Shown: positions 7,970 through 16,630 of the stretch, piece by piece
Numbering within the stretch: the first letter of the stretch is position 1
How the letters are laid out: every line of letters begins with the position of its first letter
Source of the DNA: JAKPBU01 sp964425695
Lineage (GTDB): Bacteria > Pseudomonadota > Gammaproteobacteria > Xanthomonadales > Xanthomonadaceae
NCBI GenBank assembly: GCA_964425695.1
Contig: CAYRNF010000007.1
Span: 1-64,000, forward strand
DNA length: 64,000 nucleotides
Direction: 5' to 3'
Made by a program: the position numbers and the translations under genes
The notes under the pieces: model-generated
What the model was told of the DNA's origin: nothing
What the model saw: the letters and a program-made list of their open reading frames with translations, nothing else
The model's database searches: none

Positions 7970-10900
7970 ATGACCCGCAACACCCTCCGGTTGTCCAAGC
8001 TCTCGCTCGGCCTGTTCACCGCGCTTGCTGCCGCATCCGCCTTCGCGCAGAGCACGTCCGCCGGCGTCGGCGGCATGGTCACCGGTGCCGACGGCCAGCC
8101 CGTCGCTGGCGCCGAAGTCACCATCACCCACGTCGAATCCGGCACGGTCAGCCGCGCCACCACTGATGCGAACGGCCGCTACAACGCGCGCGGCCTGCGC
8201 GTGGGTGGTCCGTACACCGTCTCCGTCAACAAGGCGGGCGTGGGCACCGACGTCGAGAACAACGTCTACCTCGAGCTCGATGCGACCAACCAGGTCGATG
8301 CGCAGCTCGGTAGCGCGGCCGCGCCGGCCGGTGACGCCACCGATCTGGCAACCGTGACCGTTGTTGCGCCAGTGGGCGCCGACGTGTTTTCCGCCGACTC
8401 GATCGGTGCTGCCACCACGGTGACGCGACAGCAGATCGAAGCACTGCCTTCCATCCGCCGCTCGCTCGAGGACTACGTCAAGCTCGACCCTCGCATCGTG
8501 CAGGTGGACGAGGAGCGGGGCGGCATCTCCGCCGCGGGGCAGAACAACCGCTACAACAGCATCCGCGTCGACGGCGTTCCGACCAACGACAATTTCGGCT
8601 TGAACGATTCCGGCCTGCCCGCCCTGAACCAACCGATCGTGATCGACTGGATCCAGGAGTTCAACATCGGTATTTCCGACTATGACGTGACGCAGGGCGA
8701 CTTTGTCGGCGCCAACATCAATGCCGTTACGAAGTCGGGTACCAACGAGTTCCATGGCGCGGTTTACGGGATCTACCGCGACAAGGACATGATCGGTGAC
8801 GAGATCAACGGCAACAAGGTCGCCGCGCCGTACAAGGATGAGATGACGTATGGCGCATACGTCGGTGGGCCGCTGATCAAGGACCGGCTGTTCTTCTTCA
8901 CCGGCTATGAGAAGTTCGAGCGCAATGCCCCGGCGCCCGACAAGGGCCCGGCAGGCTCGGGTGCAGCAACCGAGTTCGCGGTGAACGATACGCAGCTCGC
9001 CCAGATCAGGGCAGCCGCTGCGGGCTTCGGTCAGCCCGATATCGGTTCGTTCCAGCCGCTGAGCGAGTTCACCAACGAAGACGAGAAGTGGTTCGCCAAG
9101 CTCGACTGGAACATCGCCGAAGGACAGCGTGCGTCCTTCCGCTATAACAAGACCGAAGGAAGCGTGCTGCGCCTCAATACCGGCGCCACGATCTTGCAAT
9201 CGGACAGCAACTGGTACTCCGACGAAATCTCGTTCGAAAACTGGGCGGCGATGCTCTACAGCGACTGGAGCGCCAACTTCTCCACAGAAGCCAACGTCTC
9301 CTACTCCGAGTACCGTTCGCTGCCGGTCTCCTTCTCGAACTTCCCGCAGGTCGCAGTGACGGTCGCCAACGGTGGTCCGGGCGGCGTGGGTAACGGAATC
9401 GTGCAGTTCGGCCGCGAGCGCTCGCGCCAGGCAAACGAGCTGGCTGTCGACACCACGACGGCCTACCTGGCCGGTACCTACTATGCCGGCGACCACGAAC
9501 TGAAGTTCGGCGGCGATTACGAAACTTCGGACGTGTTCAACCTCTTCCTGCAGGACACGATCGGAAACTACGAGTTCGCGAGCATTACCGACTTCCAGAA
9601 CGGCCGCTGGTCGCGCTACCGCTACCAGGCCTCCCGCTCGGGGAATCTTGCCGATGTGGCGGCGCAGTTCGACGTGGGTACCTTCGGTCTGTTCGCTCAG
9701 GACACCTGGACGGTCAACGACAACCTGACCCTCATGTTCGGCCTCCGTGCGGACCAGACCATGGTGGGCGGCACGCCGGCGGAAAACGTGCAGTTCCGCA
9801 ACGATTTCGGGGTTGATAATCGCAATACCCCGGATGGCGAATGGACGGTCCAGCCGCGCCTGGGCTTCAACTACACCTTCGATTCCGACCTGCGCGCCCA
9901 GCTGCGCGGTGGCGTTGGCCTCTTCCTCGGTTCCGCCCCCGGCGTGTGGTTGTCCAACAGCTTCTCCAACCCCGGCGTGCTGGTGAATTCGTACGACATC
10001 CGCAACGGCACCGGCGTTTCGCTGAACCCGAACGCGCCCCTGGTGCCGGCCACGGCCGGCGCGCAGCAGTTGGTCAATGCGATGGCGGATGACTTCGAGC
10101 AGCCGACGATCTGGAAGGCCAATCTGGCGTTCGAGAAGGAACTGCCCTGGATGGGCTTGGTGGCCAGTGCGGAATTCCTCGCGACCAAGACGCAGCGTGG
10201 CGTGCACTACGTGAACCAGGGCCTTGGCGCTGCACGCGGAGTATTGCCGGACGGCCGCGAGTCCTACTGGACCACGACTGCGACGACCGGGTTCTCGCAG
10301 ACCAATGGCAATCCCACCGCTACCAACTTCCGCCGCGCCAACTGCATCCGCCTGAATCCCGCGGCGCCGCTGAGCACTGCGAATCCCTGCCGCTACACGA
10401 ATGCCATCATTCTGGAGAACACCGATAAGGGGAGCTCGCAGAACTTCACCATGGCGCTGGAAAAGCCGTGGGAGAACGGTTGGTATGCGAAGGTCGCGTA
10501 CACGGTGGGACATTCCCGTGACGTCAGCCCCGGCACCTCGTCTGTGGCGCTGTCGAACTGGGAAAACCGCTACGTCTTCAATCCGAACGAAGAGATCGAT
10601 TCGCGCTCCAACTACGAGGTGCTCAACCGCGCGACGCTTGTACTGAGCAAGCGTTGGAACTTCTTTGGCGACAAGGCGCCGACGACGTTCTCGATGTTCT
10701 ACGAAGGACGCAACGGCCGTCCGTTCAGCTACATCTTCAACAACGATGCGAACGGCGACGGCACGACCTTCGGCAACGACCTGTTCTACGTACCCGCCGG
10801 TCCCAGTGACGTTGCGTTCACCGCAGGCTCGACGGCGGCCGACCGCCAGGCGTTCTGGGATTACATCGCCAGCAACAGCGATTTGAGCGCCTTCGCAGGG

Positions 10901-11251
10901 TCGCCGACGCGTCGCAACATCGGGACCAGTCCGTGGAACAACCAGATCGACATCCGACTGCAGCAGGAGATCCCGCTGGGCTTCGGTGAGACGCGTCTGG
11001 AAGTGTTCCTCGACATCCAGAACCTGGGGAACCTGCTCAACAAGGAGTGGGGCCAGGTGCAGGAGGCCAGCTTCCCTTACGCCGTCACGTTGCCGGTCAA
11101 CTTCGCCGGCGTGAACGCGGGTGGCCAGTACGTCTACGACGTGAGCGGTTTCGTCAACGAGCAGACGGGCGTCAGGCGCAACATCGCCCTGCCTTACCGC
11201 AACTTCGAATCACGCTGGGCCGCGCAGGTCGGCGTCAGGTTCGAGTTCTGA
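7970..11251 (+). CDS. TonB-dependent outer-membrane receptor, Oar-like, with carboxypeptidase-regulatory-like domain
   Basis: 1093 residues. A signal peptide (about 1-26, cut after ASAFA) is followed by a carboxypeptidase-regulatory-like Ig domain (about 30-105: GVGGMVTGADGQPVAGAEVTI). A plug domain follows (about 135-250, with RYNSIRVDGVPTNDN), then a large beta-barrel ending in Phe (QVGVRFEF), as expected for BAM-assembled porins. Such receptors import large ligands or act in adhesion and protease-linked nutrient uptake in Xanthomonadaceae; the ligand here cannot be told. It is a single-gene unit with its own terminator at 11268-11297. Confidence 0.92.
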   Translation: MTRNTLRLSKLSLGLFTALAAASAFAQSTSAGVGGMVTGADGQPVAGAEVTITHVESGTVSRATTDANGRYNARGLRVGGPYTVSVNKAGVGTDVENNVYLELDATNQVDAQLGSAAAPAGDATDLATVTVVAPVGADVFSADSIGAATTVTRQQIEALPSIRRSLEDYVKLDPRIVQVDEERGGISAAGQNNRYNSIRVDGVPTNDNFGLNDSGLPALNQPIVIDWIQEFNIGISDYDVTQGDFVGANINAVTKSGTNEFHGAVYGIYRDKDMIGDEINGNKVAAPYKDEMTYGAYVGGPLIKDRLFFFTGYEKFERNAPAPDKGPAGSGAATEFAVNDTQLAQIRAAAAGFGQPDIGSFQPLSEFTNEDEKWFAKLDWNIAEGQRASFRYNKTEGSVLRLNTGATILQSDSNWYSDEISFENWAAMLYSDWSANFSTEANVSYSEYRSLPVSFSNFPQVAVTVANGGPGGVGNGIVQFGRERSRQANELAVDTTTAYLAGTYYAGDHELKFGGDYETSDVFNLFLQDTIGNYEFASITDFQNGRWSRYRYQASRSGNLADVAAQFDVGTFGLFAQDTWTVNDNLTLMFGLRADQTMVGGTPAENVQFRNDFGVDNRNTPDGEWTVQPRLGFNYTFDSDLRAQLRGGVGLFLGSAPGVWLSNSFSNPGVLVNSYDIRNGTGVSLNPNAPLVPATAGAQQLVNAMADDFEQPTIWKANLAFEKELPWMGLVASAEFLATKTQRGVHYVNQGLGAARGVLPDGRESYWTTTATTGFSQTNGNPTATNFRRANCIRLNPAAPLSTANPCRYTNAIILENTDKGSSQNFTMALEKPWENGWYAKVAYTVGHSRDVSPGTSSVALSNWENRYVFNPNEEIDSRSNYEVLNRATLVLSKRWNFFGDKAPTTFSMFYEGRNGRPFSYIFNNDANGDGTTFGNDLFYVPAGPSDVAFTAGSTAADRQAFWDYIASNSDLSAFAGSPTRRNIGTSPWNNQIDIRLQQEIPLGFGETRLEVFLDIQNLGNLLNKEWGQVQEASFPYAVTLPVNFAGVNAGGQYVYDVSGFVNEQTGVRRNIALPYRNFESRWAAQVGVRFEF

Positions 11252-11267
11252 TCGGGAACGTAAGACG

Positions 11268-11298
11268 AAACGGCCGGGCACCCCCCGGCCGTTTTCTT
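11268..11298 (+). terminator. Intrinsic terminator after the TonB-dependent receptor
   Basis: An 11-bp perfect stem (AAACGGCCGGG with its complement) and a five-base loop, followed by TCTTT, 16 bases after the receptor stop codon. Confidence 0.85.
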
Positions 11299-11331
11299 TG
11301 GTGCGCCCGGGTGGGTTAGAGTCGCCGCCTC

Positions 11332-12741
11332 ATGAAGACATCCAGCACCCACGCCCCCCTGACCGCCGAGCATTTCGGCGCCCGTTTGCCCACCGTCGAC
11401 GCCCGGATCTACCCGCGCGGCGGATTGGACGTGCTGTCGCGCGAGGAAGTCGCGCGGCTGCGCGATGCGTCCACCGGCATGCACGACCTGCTGCGCCGCT
11501 GCGCGCTGGCGGTGCTGACGAGCGGCAGCCACAGCGACGATCCGCGCGCGGCGCAGGAGCTGTACCCCGACTTCGACATCCAGGTGATGCAGCAGGACCG
11601 CGGTGCCCGGATCGAGCTGAGCAACGCGCCGGCCATGGCGTTCGTGGATGGCCAGATCATCCGCGGCGTTGCGGAGCTGCTGTTCGCCGTGGTGCGCGAT
11701 CTTGCGTATACGGCGATCGAGCTTGCGCCCGAGTTCGCGGAAGACCTGGAAACCTCGCCGGGCATCACCGACGCGGTGTTCCGCCTGCTGCGCAACGCAC
11801 GCCTGCTGCACCCGTCCGAACCGAACCTGGTGGTGTGCTGGGGCGGGCACTCGATCAACCGCAACGAGTACGAATACACCAAGGACGTCGGCTACCAGCT
11901 CGGCCTGCGCGGCATGGACATCTGCACCGGCTGCGGCCCGGGCGCGATGAAGGGCCCGATGAAGGGCGCCACCATCGCCCATGCCAAGCAGCGCCGGCGG
12001 CGCACGCGCTACATCGGCATCACCGAGCCGGGGATCATCGCGGCCGAGTCGCCCAACCCGATCGTCAACCACCTGGTGATCATGCCGGACATCGAAAAGC
12101 GCCTGGAGGCGTTCGTGCGCATGGGCCACGGCATCATCGTGTTCCCGGGCGGCGTGGGCACTGCCGAGGAGATCCTCTACCTGCTCGGCCTGCTGCTGCG
12201 CGAGGAGAACGCCGCCGTGCCGTTCCCGATGATCCTCACCGGTCCGACCGAGTCGGCGCCTTACTTCGAGCAGATCGACCAGTTCATCCGCCTGACCCTG
12301 GGCGACGCCGCCGCCAGCCGTTACGAGATCATCATCGACGACTGCGCGCGCGTGGCCACGCGCATGGCCGCGGGGATCCGCAAGGTGCGCGAGCACCGCA
12401 TCGCGCAGAAGGATTCGTTCTACTTCAACTGGGGGCTGGACATCCCGCTGGACCTGCAGAAGCCGTTCGTGCCCACGCACGAGGCGATGGCCGCACTGGA
12501 CCTGCACCACGGGCGCCGCCCGCAGGACCTCGCGGCGGACCTGCGGCGCGCGTTCTCGGGGATCGTGGCCGGCAACGTGAAGGAAGAAGGCCTGCGCCGG
12601 GTCGAGCAGTTCGGCCCCTACCGCATGCACGGCGACAGCGACATCATGCAGGCGCTGGACGCGCTGCTGCGCGCGTTCGTGCTGCAGCGGCGCATGAAGA
12701 TCTCCGGCGAATACCGGCCCTGTTACGAGATCGTGGCTTGA
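11332..12741 (+). CDS. ppnN: Pyrimidine/purine nucleotide 5'-monophosphate nucleosidase PpnN (LOG family)
   Basis: 469 residues. PpnN cleaves nucleoside 5'-monophosphates to base and ribose 5-phosphate, and in E. coli is stimulated by (p)ppGpp. The central lysine-decarboxylase-like (LOG) domain shows VCWGGHSI, CTGCGPGAMKGPMKGA and the hallmark FPGGVGTAEEI. N- and C-terminal extensions match the long PpnN subclass (YgdH). It is convergent with the histidine kinase gene: the last 19 bases of the two genes overlap on opposite strands. Confidence 0.93.
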   Translation: MKTSSTHAPLTAEHFGARLPTVDARIYPRGGLDVLSREEVARLRDASTGMHDLLRRCALAVLTSGSHSDDPRAAQELYPDFDIQVMQQDRGARIELSNAPAMAFVDGQIIRGVAELLFAVVRDLAYTAIELAPEFAEDLETSPGITDAVFRLLRNARLLHPSEPNLVVCWGGHSINRNEYEYTKDVGYQLGLRGMDICTGCGPGAMKGPMKGATIAHAKQRRRRTRYIGITEPGIIAAESPNPIVNHLVIMPDIEKRLEAFVRMGHGIIVFPGGVGTAEEILYLLGLLLREENAAVPFPMILTGPTESAPYFEQIDQFIRLTLGDAAASRYEIIIDDCARVATRMAAGIRKVREHRIAQKDSFYFNWGLDIPLDLQKPFVPTHEAMAALDLHHGRRPQDLAADLRRAFSGIVAGNVKEEGLRRVEQFGPYRMHGDSDIMQALDALLRAFVLQRRMKISGEYRPCYEIVA

Positions 12742-13796
12742 GCAGCGGCCGGCATCGGGTCGCGCGGGATCAATAGCCGCGCGACGAACTCGCCGTCGCG
12801 CTCGCCGGCTTCGAGCCGGCCCTGGCCCTGAGTCACCGCCTCGACCCTCGCGCGCACCGCAGCCAGGCCGATGCCGTGCCCGGCCGTGCGCGGCTGCGGT
12901 GCGCGCGGCATCGCGTTGGCCACCGACACATGCAGCGCGCCGCCTGCCTGCAGGACATCGATCCGCAGATGCCTTCCGCGCGCGGTGTCGTCCAGGCCGT
13001 GCGCCACGGCGTTCTCGACCAGCGGCTGCACGGTCAGCAGCGGCACGTGCAGCGCCTCAAGGTCGTCGCCCAGGTGCCATTCCACCTTGAGCCTGTCGCC
13101 GAAGCGCAGCTGTTCGATCGCCAGGTAACGCCGGCACAGGTCCAGTTCGTGCCGCAAAGGCACCCAGCCCGGTTCCGACAACGCCGCGCGGAACAGGTCG
13201 CTCAGGTCCAGGAGCACGCGCTCGGCATCGTCTGGTCGCGCGTGCACCAGCGCCGCCGCCGAATTCAAGGTGTTGAACAGGAAGTGGGGGTGGACGCGTG
13301 CCTGCAGGGCTTCGAGCTCGGACTGCTTCGCGCGCGTCGCCGACTCGCGGGTACGCCAGTAGTTGTGGAAGGCCGCGAGCCCCAGCAGTCCGCCAGGCAG
13401 TGCGATCAGGGCGGTACGCCACAACACGTCACCCAGCGGCCCGTCGTGCTGCAGCGTGGGAAAGAAGACCATCCGGCCAAGCGCCACCACGGCCAGCGCG
13501 CACAACACCAGCACGCCAACCGCGAACGCGGCCGTGACTGCCGCCGGCAACCCGCGCAAGGCACCGCGCAGCAGGTAGAGCGTCGCCAGCGTCCCCAGCG
13601 AGGTCCACTGCACCGCCAGCGAGTACAGGCCGAGGGCCACCCAGCGCGATCCCTCCACCCCAGGCGCCAGCGCCAGGACGGTGGCCAATGCCTCGCCCAC
13701 GATCAATACCCAGACCAGCGACGGGGCCTGCCAGAGCGTATCCAGGGGGGCACTGCGTCCGGTCATGGGCGGGCAGGGGAGCGAAGCGGCGATCAT
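12723..13796 (-). CDS. LytS/FimS (AlgZ)-type sensor histidine kinase
   Basis: 357 residues. Four hydrophobic helices (about 26-45, 52-78, 85-113, 124-144) precede a His_kinase domain with the H-box VHPHFLFNTLNS (phospho-acceptor His169). The N-box is VQPLVENAVAHGL and the G-box GHGIGLAAVRARVEA. This architecture matches the AlgZ/FimS kinases that phosphorylate the LytTR regulator AlgR. The cognate response regulator is not adjacent: ppnN lies on one side and the minor pilin operon, divergently, on the other. In Pseudomonas that operon is an AlgR target, which makes the position meaningful. Confidence 0.88.
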   Translation of the reverse strand: MIAASLPCPPMTGRSAPLDTLWQAPSLVWVLIVGEALATVLALAPGVEGSRWVALGLYSLAVQWTSLGTLATLYLLRGALRGLPAAVTAAFAVGVLVLCALAVVALGRMVFFPTLQHDGPLGDVLWRTALIALPGGLLGLAAFHNYWRTRESATRAKQSELEALQARVHPHFLFNTLNSAAALVHARPDDAERVLLDLSDLFRAALSEPGWVPLRHELDLCRRYLAIEQLRFGDRLKVEWHLGDDLEALHVPLLTVQPLVENAVAHGLDDTARGRHLRIDVLQAGGALHVSVANAMPRAPQPRTAGHGIGLAAVRARVEAVTQGQGRLEAGERDGEFVARLLIPRDPMPAAAQATIS

Positions 13797-13852
13797 CCGC
13801 GAATGCGGCCGGCGCCGCCAACCATCCGGCCCGCCTGGGAGGCGGTTCCGGT

Positions 13853-13861
13853 CCGCTCGTC
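13853..13861 (+). promoter_or_regulatory. Candidate AlgR-type binding site in the kinase-fimT intergenic region
   Basis: CCGCTCGTC differs at one position from CCGTTCGTC, the site bound by AlgR in Pseudomonas. It lies 76 bases upstream of the fimT start and between the divergent kinase and pilin genes. A match of this length can arise by chance in GC-rich DNA. Confidence 0.35.
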
Positions 13862-13936
13862 GGTCGCCGCTGGCCCGGGCAGGACGCTCTGGCTACGGTA
13901 TGCGCGGGCCGGTGGGGACTGGCCGAGGATGTCCGT

Positions 13937-14503
13937 GTGCGCCCAGTTGTCGCCAGAAGCTCCCGCGGCTTTACGCTGATCGAGTTGATGGTCACCGTTG
14001 CCGTGATCGCCATCCTGGCGATCGTGGCCATCCCCAACTTACGGGACTTCGTCCATAACAACCGCCTGCGTGCGGCCTCGAACGAGCTGACAGCCGCGTT
14101 GCAGGCGGCTCGCATGGAGGCAATCAGGCTCAATTCACGCGCGCTCGTCTGCCGCAGCGCAGACGGGGCCACGTGCGCAGGCAGCAACGGCAACTGGACC
14201 GGTTGGGTTGTGCTGGCCGACCTGGACAAGGACGGCGCCGCGGATGATCGGGTCCGGTCCGGTACCTTGAACCCGGCAGTGCAGGTCTCCACGAGCGTGG
14301 CGATCGAGAACGGAAAAATCACGTTCTTCCCTGACGGGCTGGCGCGTGGAGCGAACACGCTGCCGCTCGATGCCAGCATCGGTGCCTGTATTCAGCCCAG
14401 CGGACTGGCCCAGAACCGCCGCATCGTTCGCCTGAGTACCGGTGGCCGGCTGCGTGTCGTTACCGACTCCTCATCTTCCTGCGCTGCTCCTTCCAATACT
14501 TGA
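13937..14503 (+). CDS. fimT: Type IV minor prepilin FimT/FimU (GspH family)
   Basis: 188 residues. The class III prepilin leader is clear: a short basic N terminus ending in Gly, then FTLIELMVTVAVIAILAIVAIP with the invariant Glu5 of the mature protein. The GspH/FimT globular domain follows, with paired Cys. I chose GTG 13937, which has GAGG six to nine bases upstream and gives a 12-residue leader; the frame is open further back but without a plausible leader. First gene of a six-gene operon for minor pilins that prime the type IV pilus. Confidence 0.88.
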   Translation: MRPVVARSSRGFTLIELMVTVAVIAILAIVAIPNLRDFVHNNRLRAASNELTAALQAARMEAIRLNSRALVCRSADGATCAGSNGNWTGWVVLADLDKDGAADDRVRSGTLNPAVQVSTSVAIENGKITFFPDGLARGANTLPLDASIGACIQPSGLAQNRRIVRLSTGGRLRVVTDSSSSCAAPSNT

Positions 14504-14518
14504 GCACTGGTCACCGCG

Positions 14519-14992
14519 ATGTCCGACATTCGACCGAAAATCACTGCCAACCTGGGTCGTCGTGCGCAAGGCGGCGTGAGCCTGATCGAGGTGCTGATCG
14601 CCGTGCTCATCATGGGCATCGGCCTGCTCGGCATGGCGGCCATGCAGACCACGGCCCTGCGTAACAGCCAGAGCGCGCTGGAGCGTAGCCAGGCGGCGAT
14701 GCACGCCTATGCGCTGCTTGATGTAATGCGCGCCAATCGGGATGCGGCGCTGATTGGTGCGTACAACCTCAATACGTGGACCTGCGGTGCCCCGACCGAT
14801 GACGGCACGCTCGTAAGCAAAGACCTGATCAACTGGTTCAATGCCGTTCGCACGCCAACGGCGCTGGGCGACACCACCTGCGCCCAGGTCACCTGTGGCG
14901 CCGAGAGCTGCCGGGTGGACCTGCGCTGGAACGATGCGCGTGGCAGTGGCGGCTCAGAGGAACAGACCTTCGTCACGGAGACACGCCTGTGA
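14519..14992 (+). CDS. pilV: Type IV minor prepilin PilV
   Basis: 157 residues with a prepilin leader cut after Gly-Gly (RRAQGG|VSLIEVLIAVLIMGIGLLG). The helix and the phrase LLGMAAMQTTALRNSQSALERSQA are typical of PilV, and Cys pairs in the C-terminal domain suggest disulfides. It is needed with FimT, PilW and PilX to start pilus assembly at the tip. Its stop overlaps the GTG start of pilW. Confidence 0.92.
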   Translation: MSDIRPKITANLGRRAQGGVSLIEVLIAVLIMGIGLLGMAAMQTTALRNSQSALERSQAAMHAYALLDVMRANRDAALIGAYNLNTWTCGAPTDDGTLVSKDLINWFNAVRTPTALGDTTCAQVTCGAESCRVDLRWNDARGSGGSEEQTFVTETRL

Positions 14993-16047
14993 GCCGCGCG
15001 TCCGGGAGTAACCGCAGCAGATGGCAGGCAGGTTTCAGCCTGATCGAGCTGATGATCGCGATGGTGCTTGGGCTGATCGTCTCCGGCGCCGCCGTCGCGT
15101 TGTTCTTCAGCAATAGCCGGACCTATGCGTCCACCGAAAGCTTGGGGAGAATCCAGGAGAATGCGCGGACCGCGTATGAGCTGATGGCCCGCGATGTCCG
15201 CGAGTCGGCAGGAAACATTTGCGGGGCGGCCATGACCAACGTGGCCAACGTCGTCAATGACCAGGCCACCAACTGGTACGCCGACTTCAACGGGGGCGTG
15301 CGCGGCTACGAGGGCGGGACCGCAATGCTCGGATTGGCATTCGGCTCCGGCCGCGCGCAGCGTGTGGCAGGAACCGATGCGATCGACCTCTCTTCCGTGT
15401 TCTCGGATGGCGTCACCATCGAAGAGCACCAGCCGACCTCCGCGCAGTTCAAGACCAATACGGTCAACCATGGGCTCAATGATGGTGATATCGCGATGGC
15501 CTGCGATGCCAACCATGCCGCAATCTTCCAGGTGACCAATGCGCAACCTGGGACCAACGTCACCGTGGTGCACAACTCTGGAACGGGAACTCCCGGCAAT
15601 TGCACGAAGGGCTTGGGGCTGCCGGTCGTCTGTCCAGGGCCCCCGAACGGCACGTCATACGAGTTCGGTTGTGCGTTCGGTGGAACCGACCTGGCCCGGA
15701 ACTGCGCCGATCCGGCCAACCGTTGGACCGCCATCCTCGCAAAACTCCGTGCGTCCCGCTGGTATATCGGGAACGATGGCAACGGGCGCCGCTCGCTGTT
15801 CCAGATGGTACGGGTCGGCACCACGGACCGAGCTATCGAAGTCGCCGATGGCGTCAACGACATGCAGCTGACGTACCTGGTACGTGGTGGTACGGATTAC
15901 ATCGGGGCGGGCGCGGTGACCGACTGGACGCAGGTGGTCGCGGTACGCATCACGCTCGATCTAGTTGGCGAGGCGCTAGGCGCCAACACCCAGCCGCTGG
16001 TTCGGGATTTCGACCACACGGTCACGATCAGGAATCGCGTCGAATGA
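14989..16047 (+). CDS. pilW: Type IV minor prepilin PilW
   Basis: 352 residues from a GTG start overlapping the pilV stop (GTGA). The prepilin leader ends QAG|FSLIELMIAMVLGLIVSGA. The long globular domain (RIQENARTAYELMARDVRESAG) is typical of PilW, the largest minor pilin. PilW helps connect PilY1 to the pilus tip. It ends in an ATGA overlap with pilX. Confidence 0.92.
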   Translation: MSRASGSNRSRWQAGFSLIELMIAMVLGLIVSGAAVALFFSNSRTYASTESLGRIQENARTAYELMARDVRESAGNICGAAMTNVANVVNDQATNWYADFNGGVRGYEGGTAMLGLAFGSGRAQRVAGTDAIDLSSVFSDGVTIEEHQPTSAQFKTNTVNHGLNDGDIAMACDANHAAIFQVTNAQPGTNVTVVHNSGTGTPGNCTKGLGLPVVCPGPPNGTSYEFGCAFGGTDLARNCADPANRWTAILAKLRASRWYIGNDGNGRRSLFQMVRVGTTDRAIEVADGVNDMQLTYLVRGGTDYIGAGAVTDWTQVVAVRITLDLVGEALGANTQPLVRDFDHTVTIRNRVE

Positions 16048-16616
16048 ACGCCCCAACCGCCCAGCGAGTTGAACCCCGCGCCCGCCAGCGAGGCGCCACG
16101 CTTGTTATCGTGCTGATCCTGCTGCTTGTGATGACGGTTCTGGGCGTAGCGAGCATGCGTGGTGTGCTGCTCGAAGAGCGCATGAGTGCCAACATGCTGG
16201 ATCGCAGCTATGCCTTCCAGGCGGCGGAAGCGGCGCTTCGGGAAGGCGAAGCTTTGGCCCAAGGGCGCCCCCGGCCGACTGTTGCCGGGTGCGTCAACGG
16301 TTTGTGCTCCCGGCCCGATCCGCGCGTGGCCAGCGACAACGCGCGGTGGATGGCGGACGGATTCTGGTCCTCCGGTGCAGCAAGGCTCTCGAGTCATGCT
16401 TTCGACGACGACATTGTCGACATCGTCCAGCCGGCGCAATTCATTGTCGAACTCATGGATGAGGGGCTGCCGTCGGACGGCGAATGCACGACCAGCATCG
16501 ATGTTTCGCCAGAAGCTGCGTGCGCGGGCAACGAAGCGCGTTATCGGATCACGGCCCGCAGTCAGGCAGAAGGGCGGGCGGAAGTGATCCTGCAATCCAT
16601 CTATGCGGTCCCGTGA
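16044..16616 (+). CDS. pilX: Type IV pilus assembly protein PilX
   Basis: 190 residues beginning MNAPTAQRVEPRARQRGATL. The N-terminal helix (TLVIVLILLLVMTVLGVASM) and the phrase LEERMSANMLDRSYAFQAAEAALREGE are hallmarks of the PilX N-terminal domain. The leader cleavage is degenerate: RG|ATLVIVLIL has no Glu5, as is usual in PilX. It overlaps pilW by four bases and is followed by pilY1 after 14 bases. Confidence 0.92.
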   Translation: MNAPTAQRVEPRARQRGATLVIVLILLLVMTVLGVASMRGVLLEERMSANMLDRSYAFQAAEAALREGEALAQGRPRPTVAGCVNGLCSRPDPRVASDNARWMADGFWSSGAARLSSHAFDDDIVDIVQPAQFIVELMDEGLPSDGECTTSIDVSPEAACAGNEARYRITARSQAEGRAEVILQSIYAVP

Positions 16617-16630
16617 GGCGGGAGCAATTT

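Noticed and set aside
7946..10513. An 855-codon open frame on the minus strand opposite the TonB-dependent receptor
   Set aside because: It has no recognisable domain and low-complexity composition, and it mirrors the codon phase of a clear receptor gene. Long antisense frames are common at this GC content.
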